A stretch of DNA of 6,296 nt, taken from NCBI GenBank assembly GCA_964511665.1, contig CAZEHA010000091.1, forward strand, positions 1 to 6,296, written 5' to 3'. Source of the stretch: JAGOEF01 sp964511665. GTDB taxonomy: Bacteria; Bacteroidota; Bacteroidia; Bacteroidales; ML635J-15. Position 1 is the stretch's first letter. Each line of letters opens with the position of its first letter. Positions 1 to 5,535 of the stretch are shown here, one piece after another. The position numbers were made by a program, and so were the translations under genes. The notes beneath the pieces are model-generated. The model had not been told where the DNA came from, did no database searches, and was given only the letters and a program-made list of their open reading frames with translations.

Positions 1-179
1 TCCCAAGAGCGAATTGTATCGAGGTGCCCGATAACAAACTGTGTTTCAGCGAAGCATTACATTCAGGCCATCTCGATACGAATTACTCCTATTGTCGTAA
101 TTCACACCTCGATTTCACTCGGTGCACCACTCGATGTCCGATTGTCTCAGGCCATCTCGATACATCACTCGATGTCAGG
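1..179. repeat. Left cluster of palindromic (REP-like) intergenic repeats
   Basis: This cluster shares three blocks with the right end of the window, all in inverted orientation. Bases 1-30 match 6121-6150 at 29 of 30 positions. Bases 41-89 match 6248-6296 at 46 of 49. Bases 127-151 match 6211-6235 at 22 of 25. Relative to the right copy, about 25 bases are inserted around 106-130, including the perfect 8-base palindrome GGTGCACC at 121-128. Recurrent words are TCGATAC, AATTC, ACTCG(A/G)TGTCC and their complements. Bases 1-30 are one arm and part of the loop of a hairpin whose other arm lies beyond the window edge. The block runs into the 3' end of the esterase gene. No transposase is visible, so the class is inferred from structure only. 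Confidence 0.8.
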
Positions 180-1172
180 CTTTGCACCGTTTCGTATTAA
201 TGCGCCAATTTGCCCGATAGCTTCTTTCGCCTCAGGGAGTTGAGTAGCACCCATCCACACATGAAACATTTGAGGGTACTCGAAAAAATTCAGTGTGTTA
301 TTACTTCCGCGTAACATATTGCGAAGGCGAAGGCAGTCGGCATACAGTAAATCGTTTGTGCCAATAAATACCGAAATGGGACATAGTCCTTCGAAACTAC
401 CGTAAATGGGGCTGGCCAGCGGGTGCATATTCCCAAGAGGTCCAGCCCACAACTCTCCGGCCTGTTTCAGGCTGCCAATGTTCAGCATGGGGTCGCAGGC
501 ATCGAGTGTTTCAATTTCGGGGTTCGTCATGCTTACATCGAGCCATGGCGACAGCAGTATGAGTTGCGATGCCACACCGGTGCCCTGCTCGCGCTGATAT
601 TGAGCCAACGCCAGCGCCAAGCCACCACCTGCCGAATCGCCGGCATACACAATTTTTTTACCGCCGTAGCGCTGAGTTACCAATTCCACAATACTTTCAA
701 GATAACGAAATGCATCAGAACATGTGTATTGAGGGGCCAGGGGATAATCGGGTATTACAAAAATCGCCCCTGTTTCTTCGGCCAGAGCAGCGAGCAATTT
801 CCAGTGTAAACCAATGATGTTGTGTATGTAAGCGCCTCCGTGAAGATATAAGACCACCACATCGGGCTCCGATTGCTTTGGCGAAACCACCCATAGCTTG
901 CGCCCCTGACAACTACTTTCTTCGAGACGAAATTTACGTTTTATAGTGCCGCGGGGTTTGGATGCCTCTGTTTTGTAGCGGCCTTTCTCTACCGTTTTGT
1001 TTTGCATTTTTTTAATGCCCAAAATCACCAGCATTTTGTTGGTGTTCCTGGCCTTTGCACTTACTTTGTCGCTATGACGGTATTCAATGCCTTGCTGTGT
1101 TTGCATTGTTGTTTGTGCGGCTGCCATACACGAGGCAATTGTTGCGAATACAAGCAGGGTGACAATGCGCAT
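165..1172 (-). CDS. Exported alpha/beta-hydrolase fold esterase (HSL-like family)
   Basis: Predicted 335-residue serine hydrolase that probably cleaves carboxyl esters outside the cytoplasm. The hormone-sensitive-lipase hallmarks are in order: oxyanion-hole HGGAY at 111-115, PDYPLAP at 141-147, nucleophile elbow GDSAGG at 178-183 with Ser180, likely acid Asp274 in GTNDLLYAD, and likely catalytic His304 in FHVW. The N-terminus is a signal peptide. It could be cut before Gln20 (AAA/Q), or processed as a lipoprotein at Cys15, because IASC fits a lipobox. The gene starts 8 bases after the GT4 stop with no Shine-Dalgarno site, so it is the last gene of the operon. That context suggests a role in removing acyl groups from a glycan or envelope component, but this is inference and the substrate is unknown. 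The last four codons and the stop lie inside the left repeat. Confidence 0.9.
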   Translation of the reverse strand: MRIVTLLVFATIASCMAAAQTTMQTQQGIEYRHSDKVSAKARNTNKMLVILGIKKMQNKTVEKGRYKTEASKPRGTIKRKFRLEESSCQGRKLWVVSPKQSEPDVVVLYLHGGAYIHNIIGLHWKLLAALAEETGAIFVIPDYPLAPQYTCSDAFRYLESIVELVTQRYGGKKIVYAGDSAGGGLALALAQYQREQGTGVASQLILLSPWLDVSMTNPEIETLDACDPMLNIGSLKQAGELWAGPLGNMHPLASPIYGSFEGLCPISVFIGTNDLLYADCLRLRNMLRGSNNTLNFFEYPQMFHVWMGATQLPEAKEAIGQIGALIRNGAKPDIE

Positions 1173-1180
1173 AGTTTGGT

Positions 1181-2302
1181 TTATAAATGTTTGGCAAAAT
1201 TGCTCACTTCACCGGCAAAGTGCTCCCAACTCAATTGTTTTTTGTAAACGCCAATATTGTCGGCAAATTTCTGTTTGTCGTGTTTCTCAAAAAACCCAAT
1301 GATGCTTTCGGCAAGCAGGTCGCTGTTGGCATCTTCTACCACGATTCCTGTGTTGTCATGCTGCACAAACTCGGCCAAACCGCCCTTGTTGGTGGCTATT
1401 ATTGGTGTGTCGAAATGGTACGATATACCGGTAATACCACTTTGTGTAGCCGATTTATAGGGTAGTATGCAAACATCGGCGGCAGCAAAGAAATTGCCTA
1501 CGCGGTTGTCGGCAATGTAATCGTTGAACACATGTATATTTTCTTTGTTCGGGCTGGCTTCAATTCTATTGCGGTAGGTTTCGAAACTGCCGTAGCTTTC
1601 GCCGGCAACAATAAGGCGGTAGTCTTTGGGTAGTTTACCAAAAGCATCAATCAGCACATCAAGGCCTTTGTAAGACCTGATGAAGCCAAAGAACAACAGA
1701 TTTTTTGAATCGCTGTCGATGCCGAGATGCCGGCAGGCGTCGTCGCGCCCGGGTTTTTCGCCAAAGTGGTCGTACACAGGGTGGGGTAGAAGTATTACTT
1801 TGGCATCGGGTTTTAGTCTGAGCAAATCGCCTCTCACCTGCTCCGACATGGCCACAAAACCATCGATTCGTTTCAGAAAATAAGCATTGAAGGCTTTGTC
1901 GAAAAAGCGTTTTTCGTGTGGAAGCACGTTGTCGAGAATGGCTATGCTGCGTGTTTTTGGTTTCACACGCGCAGCCACTGTACCCAGCGAAGGCCCGAAA
2001 AAGGGCATCCAGTATTTCATCAGCAACAGGTCGGGGTTAAACGCATTTATGGCAGAGGCGGCACGCAAATAGCTAAACGGGTTCACTGTGCTGAGTACTC
2101 GTCGGCTCTGAACCACGTTTGCCGTGTCGCCCTCAGTTACCATTTGTGTTTTACCGGGGAACAGAAAGCCCGGATACTGACAGGTAAAAGTAAATGCCTC
2201 AGCCTCGGCACCCTTGCGCACAAAGGCCTCGAGCAGCGAAGCGTTAAACTGCGCTATGCCTCCCCTGAAAGGATAAAAGGTGGACAGATAGGCTAATCGC
2301 AT
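1181..2302 (-). CDS. GT4-family glycosyltransferase (GT-B fold)
   Basis: Predicted 373-residue cytoplasmic retaining glycosyltransferase that would transfer a sugar from an activated donor during glycan assembly. The N-terminus MRLAYLSTFYPFRGGIAQF is a typical GT4 acceptor-domain start with a glycine-rich loop at 13-19. The donor domain begins near the LLFFGFIRSYKGLD stretch (about 202-215), ending in the usual basic R.YKGLD motif. The nucleotide-sugar region follows, with ATQSGITGIS near 285-294 and NKGGLAE at 305-311. In the EX7E motif the first Glu appears to be Gln287, while the second Glu at 311 is kept. The start at 2302 is chosen because homologous sequence begins there. The longer frame to 2395 only adds unrelated residues overlapping the upstream gene. 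The start overlaps the end of the GT9 gene by 10 bases, which suggests translational coupling. Donor and acceptor are not predictable. Confidence 0.88.
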   Translation of the reverse strand: MRLAYLSTFYPFRGGIAQFNASLLEAFVRKGAEAEAFTFTCQYPGFLFPGKTQMVTEGDTANVVQSRRVLSTVNPFSYLRAASAINAFNPDLLLMKYWMPFFGPSLGTVAARVKPKTRSIAILDNVLPHEKRFFDKAFNAYFLKRIDGFVAMSEQVRGDLLRLKPDAKVILLPHPVYDHFGEKPGRDDACRHLGIDSDSKNLLFFGFIRSYKGLDVLIDAFGKLPKDYRLIVAGESYGSFETYRNRIEASPNKENIHVFNDYIADNRVGNFFAAADVCILPYKSATQSGITGISYHFDTPIIATNKGGLAEFVQHDNTGIVVEDANSDLLAESIIGFFEKHDKQKFADNIGVYKKQLSWEHFAGEVSNFAKHL

Positions 2303-3384
2303 TGCAGCAATTGTTTTACATGCCCAAGCATCACAGCAGGTTTCAGGTCGTACATACACGAACGTTGGCGCTTGCACGAGTTGCCATAAAAACAATCGCA
2401 GCCAGTCTCTGGTTCGGCAATTATGCCACGACCGTAAAGGTAAAATTCGTTACGATTGAAAATATTGTTCATCAACACCATCTTGCGTTTCAGGGCAACG
2501 GCAATGTGCATCATCATCGACACCTGGGTTACCACCACATCTAAGGCTTGGGTAAGTGCAATAAACTCGGGCAAACTAAAAGTGCCCGGATAAGCACAAG
2601 CGCTTGCTTCGGCCAGTCGGCGGTTTTTTTCGTCTTCCTGCGGACCGCCCAGCACCATCACATAGTAGCCTTGCTGCATAAGCAGGCCAATAAACTCAAG
2701 CCACATTTCCTCGGGCCACAAACGGGTTTGCCAACGGTTGCCGCAGCCGGTGTTCAGCCCAATTATGGGTTTACCGCCCGATTGTTGCGCCAGATTCTTC
2801 TTCCATGTATCGGCCAAACCGGTGCTCAGGTTAATCAAATACTCTTCGTTCTCGAAAGGCAAATGGCATATTTCGAATATTTCATCGAGATAGTGCTTTG
2901 TGTTTTGCTGCGAAATATGATCGAACAGCCCCGTAACCAGCTTGTGATTGGCTGCGGGAGTAGCTGCGTCAATATGGTTGTTTGTCCAGATAAAACCGTA
3001 TTTCTCAGGGGCACTTACCTCGGCCAGCAGCATGCAGGCTTCTTCTTCTTTGTCGAGGTTTATGGCAATATCAAATTTTTTGCGCGACAGCACATACAGC
3101 GATGTTTCGTTCCACGGGTATATGGCGTCGATTTGTTGCGGTGGCAGTATGTCGGGCGTAAGCGTAAGCCAGGTTATATGGCAATGCGGGTAACGTTTGC
3201 GATAGGCCGTAATAAGGGGTGTGGTGCGTATCACATCGCCCATAGCCCCAAGTTTTATAATCAAAATTCGGGTTTCAATGCGTTCGTACCATTGGCAACC
3301 GGCACACTCTGCATTGTGCTGTTTGTTGGGCTTGCAGGGTATCCCCCCTCTGAAATGCCGACAATCGAAATGAATAAGATGCAT
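2293..3384 (-). CDS. GT9-family (heptosyltransferase-like) glycosyltransferase with N-terminal Cys motif
   Basis: Predicted 363-residue inverting GT-B glycosyltransferase of the ADP-heptose:LPS heptosyltransferase family, likely acting in the cytoplasm on lipid-linked surface glycan. The GT9 core starts with ILIIKLGAMGDVIRTTPL at 40-57. NTGCGNRWQTRLWP at 211-224, VLGGPQEDE at 244-252 and the MMHIAVALKRKMVLMNNIFN helix-loop at 291-310 follow, and the latter resembles the family's donor-site motif. A cysteine-rich stretch precedes the core, with Cys8, Cys17, Cys27 and Cys30 around FRGGIPCKPNKQH. A second Cys group (329, 331, 337, 343) lies near the C-terminus. Together they look like metal or Fe-S ligands, but this is inferred. 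The start at 3384 keeps the Cys motif, and the next Met lies inside the core. First gene of the minus-strand operon. Confidence 0.88.
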   Translation of the reverse strand: MHLIHFDCRHFRGGIPCKPNKQHNAECAGCQWYERIETRILIIKLGAMGDVIRTTPLITAYRKRYPHCHITWLTLTPDILPPQQIDAIYPWNETSLYVLSRKKFDIAINLDKEEEACMLLAEVSAPEKYGFIWTNNHIDAATPAANHKLVTGLFDHISQQNTKHYLDEIFEICHLPFENEEYLINLSTGLADTWKKNLAQQSGGKPIIGLNTGCGNRWQTRLWPEEMWLEFIGLLMQQGYYVMVLGGPQEDEKNRRLAEASACAYPGTFSLPEFIALTQALDVVVTQVSMMMHIAVALKRKMVLMNNIFNRNEFYLYGRGIIAEPETGCDCFYGNSCKRQRSCMYDLKPAVMLGHVKQLLQCD

Positions 3385-3405
3385 GAAGCAAAGTTTTAAT
3401 TAGCA

Positions 3406-3413
3406 CAAAATTA
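3406..3413 (-). promoter_or_regulatory. Candidate Bacteroidota -7 box for the glycan operon
   Basis: On the minus strand these bases read TAATTTTG, a full match to the Bacteroidota -7 consensus TAnnTTTG. They lie 21 bases before the GT9 start codon, which would give a very short leader. At the expected -33 position only a T-run around 3425-3436 is present, not a clear TTTG. The call therefore rests on the -7 box and its position. Confidence 0.45.
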
Positions 3414-3606
3414 GTAATTTGTTTTAAAAAAAGCACAGCCATTCCGGCATTTGGCTTACGATATTGCATTAGCCGGCCGGCAACACATATTGCGAACCTA
3501 TAGACTAAAATCAACGAGCAGAAACAGTGTAATTACAAGCGACCTCGCCACACCATGCCGAGTGCAGCTATCATCCATGGCGAATAAAATCAAAAAATTC
3601 CATGTA

Positions 3607-3636
3607 TTTCAGTTTCAATTTCAATAACAATTTCAT
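3607..3636. repeat. Imperfect hexanucleotide tandem repeat
   Basis: Five successive six-base units read TTTCAG, TTTCAA, TTTCAA, TAACAA and TTTCAT. The repeat is short and degenerate. It may be low-complexity intergenic sequence, or a phased A/T tract upstream of the MORN gene. No function is implied by the sequence. Confidence 0.5.
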
Positions 3637-3793
3637 ACATTTACCCTGTGAAATTTAATCTACAAAACAACACAAGAACCATTGAAAACATTTAAAACCA
3701 GCAAATTGACCAGAGTAATTCGATATCGGCTACTTATTTTGCAAGAATAGTCCAGATAACAAATCAATCAAAGAGTTTTAAAATGTAAAATAA

Positions 3794-3799
3794 AAGGAG
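3794..3799 (+). promoter_or_regulatory. Shine-Dalgarno site of the MORN gene
   Basis: AAGGAG lies 9 bases before the ATG at 3809. It is a consensus anti-16S match at good spacing and fixes the start codon. It also contrasts with the minus-strand operon, whose genes lack such sites. Confidence 0.75.
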
Positions 3800-3808
3800 T
3801 AATATACA

Positions 3809-4675
3809 ATGAAAAGAATATTTACATTTTCAGCAGCCGCACTACTAACGGCAACAGTTTGGGCGCAATGTTACCAAGGTGACTGCGAAAATGGGTTGGG
3901 TGGTTATTTTTACTCAAATGGCGACAGTTATTGGGGTTATTTTCAAAATGGGAAAAAACATGGTTATGGAGAGTACAAATTTGCCAATGGAGAAAAGTAT
4001 GAAGGTAATTTTCAAAACGGTGTGCGCAATGGTTTTGGAACGGATTACTATAATGGCGGAGAAAAATATGAGGGTAGCTTTGAAAATGATGAAAAAAGAG
4101 GATATGGAACTTATTATTATAATGACGGCCGTATATATCAAGGAACATATAAAAACAATTTGCAACATGGTTGTGGTAAACTTTATTACTCTGATAATAT
4201 GCGGGTTTATTTAGTTTGTAAATTTAATAATGGCGTACAAATAGATTCAGATGATTGTCAAGCCTGCATTAGTGGAGATTGTTATAATGGGTTTGGCGCC
4301 TATAAAGATGTGAATGATTCATACACCGGTTATTTTAAAGATGGTTATAGAGATGGCACAGGTACCTATTTTTTTGCAGATGGTGACAAATATGTTGGAG
4401 ATTGGAAGATGGGGCAAAGAGAAGGTTATGGTGAACTATATGAATATCTTGATGGTTCATGTGAATTATCATATAAAGGTGATTGGAAAAACGATCTGAA
4501 GAATGGTTTTGGGACATTTTACTATTCTTCAGGTACGAAATATATTGGAAATTGGAAAGATGGGAAACAGGATGGGTGTGGTACTTATTTTTACTATAAC
4601 GGAAAATCGAAAAAAGTGCGCTATGTGAATGGTGAAGCGAAAAATGGTAGAAAATGTCCAAAAATCGCACAATAA
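3809..4675 (+). CDS. Secreted MORN-repeat protein
   Basis: A 288-residue exported protein built almost wholly of MORN repeats. A signal peptide covers residues 1-19 (basic MKR, hydrophobic core, cleavage VWA/Q). About nine to ten repeats of roughly 23 residues follow, of the form Y-x-NG-x-x-Y-x-G-x-(F/W)-x-x-G-x-x-x-G-x-G. Examples are YKFANGEKYEGNFQNGVRNG and YYSSGTKYIGNWKDGKQDG. The protein has two halves, each opening with C-x2-GDC-x-NG-x-G (Cys21/Cys26 and Cys153/Cys158). This suggests internal duplication, with a possible disulfide in each half. MORN domains form elongated beta-hairpin arrays that bind lipids or proteins in characterised cases. Here no enzymatic domain is attached and the partner is unknown. 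The gene stands alone, is AT-rich, and has no clear terminator after it. Confidence 0.92.
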   Translation: MKRIFTFSAAALLTATVWAQCYQGDCENGLGGYFYSNGDSYWGYFQNGKKHGYGEYKFANGEKYEGNFQNGVRNGFGTDYYNGGEKYEGSFENDEKRGYGTYYYNDGRIYQGTYKNNLQHGCGKLYYSDNMRVYLVCKFNNGVQIDSDDCQACISGDCYNGFGAYKDVNDSYTGYFKDGYRDGTGTYFFADGDKYVGDWKMGQREGYGELYEYLDGSCELSYKGDWKNDLKNGFGTFYYSSGTKYIGNWKDGKQDGCGTYFYYNGKSKKVRYVNGEAKNGRKCPKIAQ

Positions 4676-4753
4676 CAAGGTTAGACCAATTAAGAGCGTC
4701 ATTAGTGTCTACTAAACTCATAAATAAAAATATATAAATCATTAATAATTAAG

Positions 4754-4900
4754 ATGTTATTGCAAGAAAATCCATGTCCACGATTTGAATTTGCACCTTG
4801 ATTCAAACTCAAATCCCAATCGTTATGTATCAATGGAAATATGTATTTTCTCGACCCATCAACTGCTCCCACAGAAGTACTACTAAAAACTTGTGGTTAA
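4754..4900 (+). pseudogene. Possible remnant of a small PqqD-like gene (weak)
   Basis: From ATG at 4754 the frame runs to TAA at 4898 with a single TGA at 4799-4801. The first part reads MLLQENPCPRFEFAP. The part after the stop ends in NGNMYFLDPSTAPTEVLLKTCG-like residues. The pattern P-x-PRFEFAP, then a Gly-containing turn, a hydrophobic L-D-P segment, and a C-terminal CG loosely recalls small PqqD-type RiPP recognition proteins. No Shine-Dalgarno site precedes it. A 49-codon frame with one stop can arise by chance, so this is only a candidate. Confidence 0.15.
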
Positions 4901-4986
4901 ATATGGAGGAGACAGATATGTGAAGATTTCTCTTACTGGAATCATTTGCTTGTTAAATTTTACGAACAGCAGAAATTTTATTAAAA

Positions 4987-5018
4987 TTTGGTTTGTTTGG
5001 AAATATTGACTATATTTG
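4987..5018 (+). promoter_or_regulatory. Bacteroidota-type promoter of the repressor/pterin operon
   Basis: TTTG at 4987-4990 is followed after 20 bases by TATATTTG at 5011-5018. Both elements match the Bacteroidota consensus (-33 TTTG, -7 TAnnTTTG) at the expected spacing. Transcription would start near 5025, about 30 bases before the repressor ATG. Confidence 0.7.
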
Positions 5019-5028
5019 CTCTCAATTA

Positions 5029-5039
5029 AGAATTATTCT
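5029..5039. promoter_or_regulatory. Candidate PerR/Fur-type operator
   Basis: AGAATTATTCT is a perfect 5-1-5 palindrome. It sits just downstream of the -7 box, at or next to the predicted transcription start. Extended to 5027-5041, it matches 10 of 14 defined positions of the Bacillus PerR box TTATAATnATTATAA. Its position would let a bound repressor block transcription, so autoregulation of the adjacent Fur/PerR-family gene is the natural inference. Confidence 0.5.
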
Positions 5040-5042
5040 CAC

Positions 5043-5049
5043 TAAGGAG
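5043..5049 (+). promoter_or_regulatory. Shine-Dalgarno site of the Fur-family gene
   Basis: TAAGGAG lies 7 bases before the ATG at 5057 and supports that start. Another ATG at 5050 overlaps the site and is in a different frame. Confidence 0.75.
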
Positions 5050-5056
5050 ATGCTCA

Positions 5057-5482
5057 ATGAAATTGTCAATAGCAGATATTAGGAACAAATTTTCGGAAAA
5101 GGGATTAAAGATAACCCCGCAACGAGTTGTGATACTTGAAGCAATTTATAGATTAAACAACCATCCAACTGCCGAAAATATTATTGAGTTTATCAGAAAA
5201 TCACAACCAAATATTGCAGTAGGAACAGTTTACAAAGTGCTCGAAACTCTGGTTGAAAATGGATTAATTAAAAAAGTAACAACCGATAAAGACATAATGA
5301 GATACGATGGCATTATCGAAAATCATCATCATTTGTATTGCTCTGAATGTAATTTGATAGAGGACTACAACGATGAAGAATTAGATAAACTATTGCAGAA
5401 TCATTTTAAAAACAAGAATATCAAAGGATTCAACATTGAAGAAATCTCTCTTCAAATTAGAGGAACTTTTAATAAATGCTGA
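5057..5482 (+). CDS. Fur/PerR-family metal-dependent transcriptional repressor
   Basis: A 141-residue cytoplasmic DNA-binding regulator. Residues 1-80 form the winged helix: GLKITPQRVVILEAI at 16-30 opens the domain, and the recognition helix is around AVGTVYKVLETL at 54-65. Residues matching the PerR regulatory metal ligands are all present: His36, Asp84, His90, His92 and Asp103 (Bacillus His37, Asp85, His91, His93, Asp104). An Asp rather than Glu at the last site favours a PerR-like peroxide sensor over Fur, by analogy only. The structural zinc site has Cys95 and Cys98 (YCSEC). The second CxxC is degenerate: GTFNKC gives Phe138 and only Cys141, and the protein ends there. The gene is followed after 53 bases by the pterin-fold gene, and the two are probably co-transcribed. 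An iron- or zinc-responsive role cannot be excluded. Confidence 0.92.
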   Translation: MKLSIADIRNKFSEKGLKITPQRVVILEAIYRLNNHPTAENIIEFIRKSQPNIAVGTVYKVLETLVENGLIKKVTTDKDIMRYDGIIENHHHLYCSECNLIEDYNDEELDKLLQNHFKNKNIKGFNIEEISLQIRGTFNKC

Positions 5483-5520
5483 TTTTTTTAAGAAAAAATA
5501 AATAATAATCATTTAATCAA

Positions 5521-5527
5521 AAGGAGG
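5521..5527 (+). promoter_or_regulatory. Strong Shine-Dalgarno site of the pterin-fold gene
   Basis: AAGGAGG, an extended anti-16S match, lies 8 bases before the ATG at 5536. The 53-base gap between the two genes shows no TAnnTTTG promoter, which supports translation from a shared mRNA. Confidence 0.75.
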
Positions 5528-5535
5528 ACAAAAAC

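Larger units (their letters stand above)
3385..3808. other. Divergent intergenic region, no gene supported
   Basis: About 420 bases separate the minus-strand operon from the MORN gene. The stretch is AT-rich, apart from a G+C island with GCCGGCCGGC around 3473-3482. It should hold both outward promoters. The minus-strand candidate is described separately. On the plus strand only a 7-of-8 match to TAnnTTTG is visible at 3734-3741, without a good -33 element. An inverted repeat AATTTCA/TGAAATT lies at 3629-3635 and 3649-3655. Open frames here are short and show no protein-like features. Confidence 0.6.
4676..5056. other. Intergenic region without a confident gene
   Basis: About 380 AT-rich bases between the MORN gene and the repressor gene. 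The first part has only a weak 5-bp hairpin (TTAGT/ACTAA near 4701-4714) and no T-run, so no intrinsic terminator is evident. The middle holds an interrupted frame listed separately, and an inverted repeat TTTGAAT/ATTCAAA around 4784-4807. At 4905-4909 GGAGG precedes an ATG (4918) that is followed at once by TGA. An overlapping GTG (4920) opens a frame of only about 30 codons. The last 70 bases form the promoter and leader of the repressor operon. Confidence 0.6.

Noticed and set aside
2302..2395. Upstream extension of the GT4 gene to an ATG at 2395
   Set aside because: The extra 31 residues do not look like a GT4 N-terminus and overlap the GT9 coding sequence by about 100 bases. MRLAYLSTFYPFRGG at 2302 is a canonical start.
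2548..3399. Plus-strand open frame of 283 codons opposite the GT9 gene
   Set aside because: It is the antisense shadow of a well-supported gene. Its translation has no recognisable domain and no ribosome binding site.
3275..3514. Minus-strand frame of 79 codons upstream of and overlapping the GT9 start
   Set aside because: Wrong frame relative to GT9, no conserved pattern, and it spans the candidate promoter region.
3734..3741. TTATTTTG as a -7 promoter box for the MORN gene
   Set aside because: One mismatch at an invariant position of TAnnTTTG and no TTTG about 20 bases upstream. It is noted but not called.
4701..4714. TTAGT/ACTAA hairpin as a terminator of the MORN gene
   Set aside because: The stem is only 5 bp and is not followed by a T-run.
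4335..4742. Minus-strand frame of 135 codons antisense to the MORN gene
   Set aside because: The His/Ser/Asn-rich translation is the expected complement of the repetitive MORN codons, and no promoter or ribosome binding site is seen.
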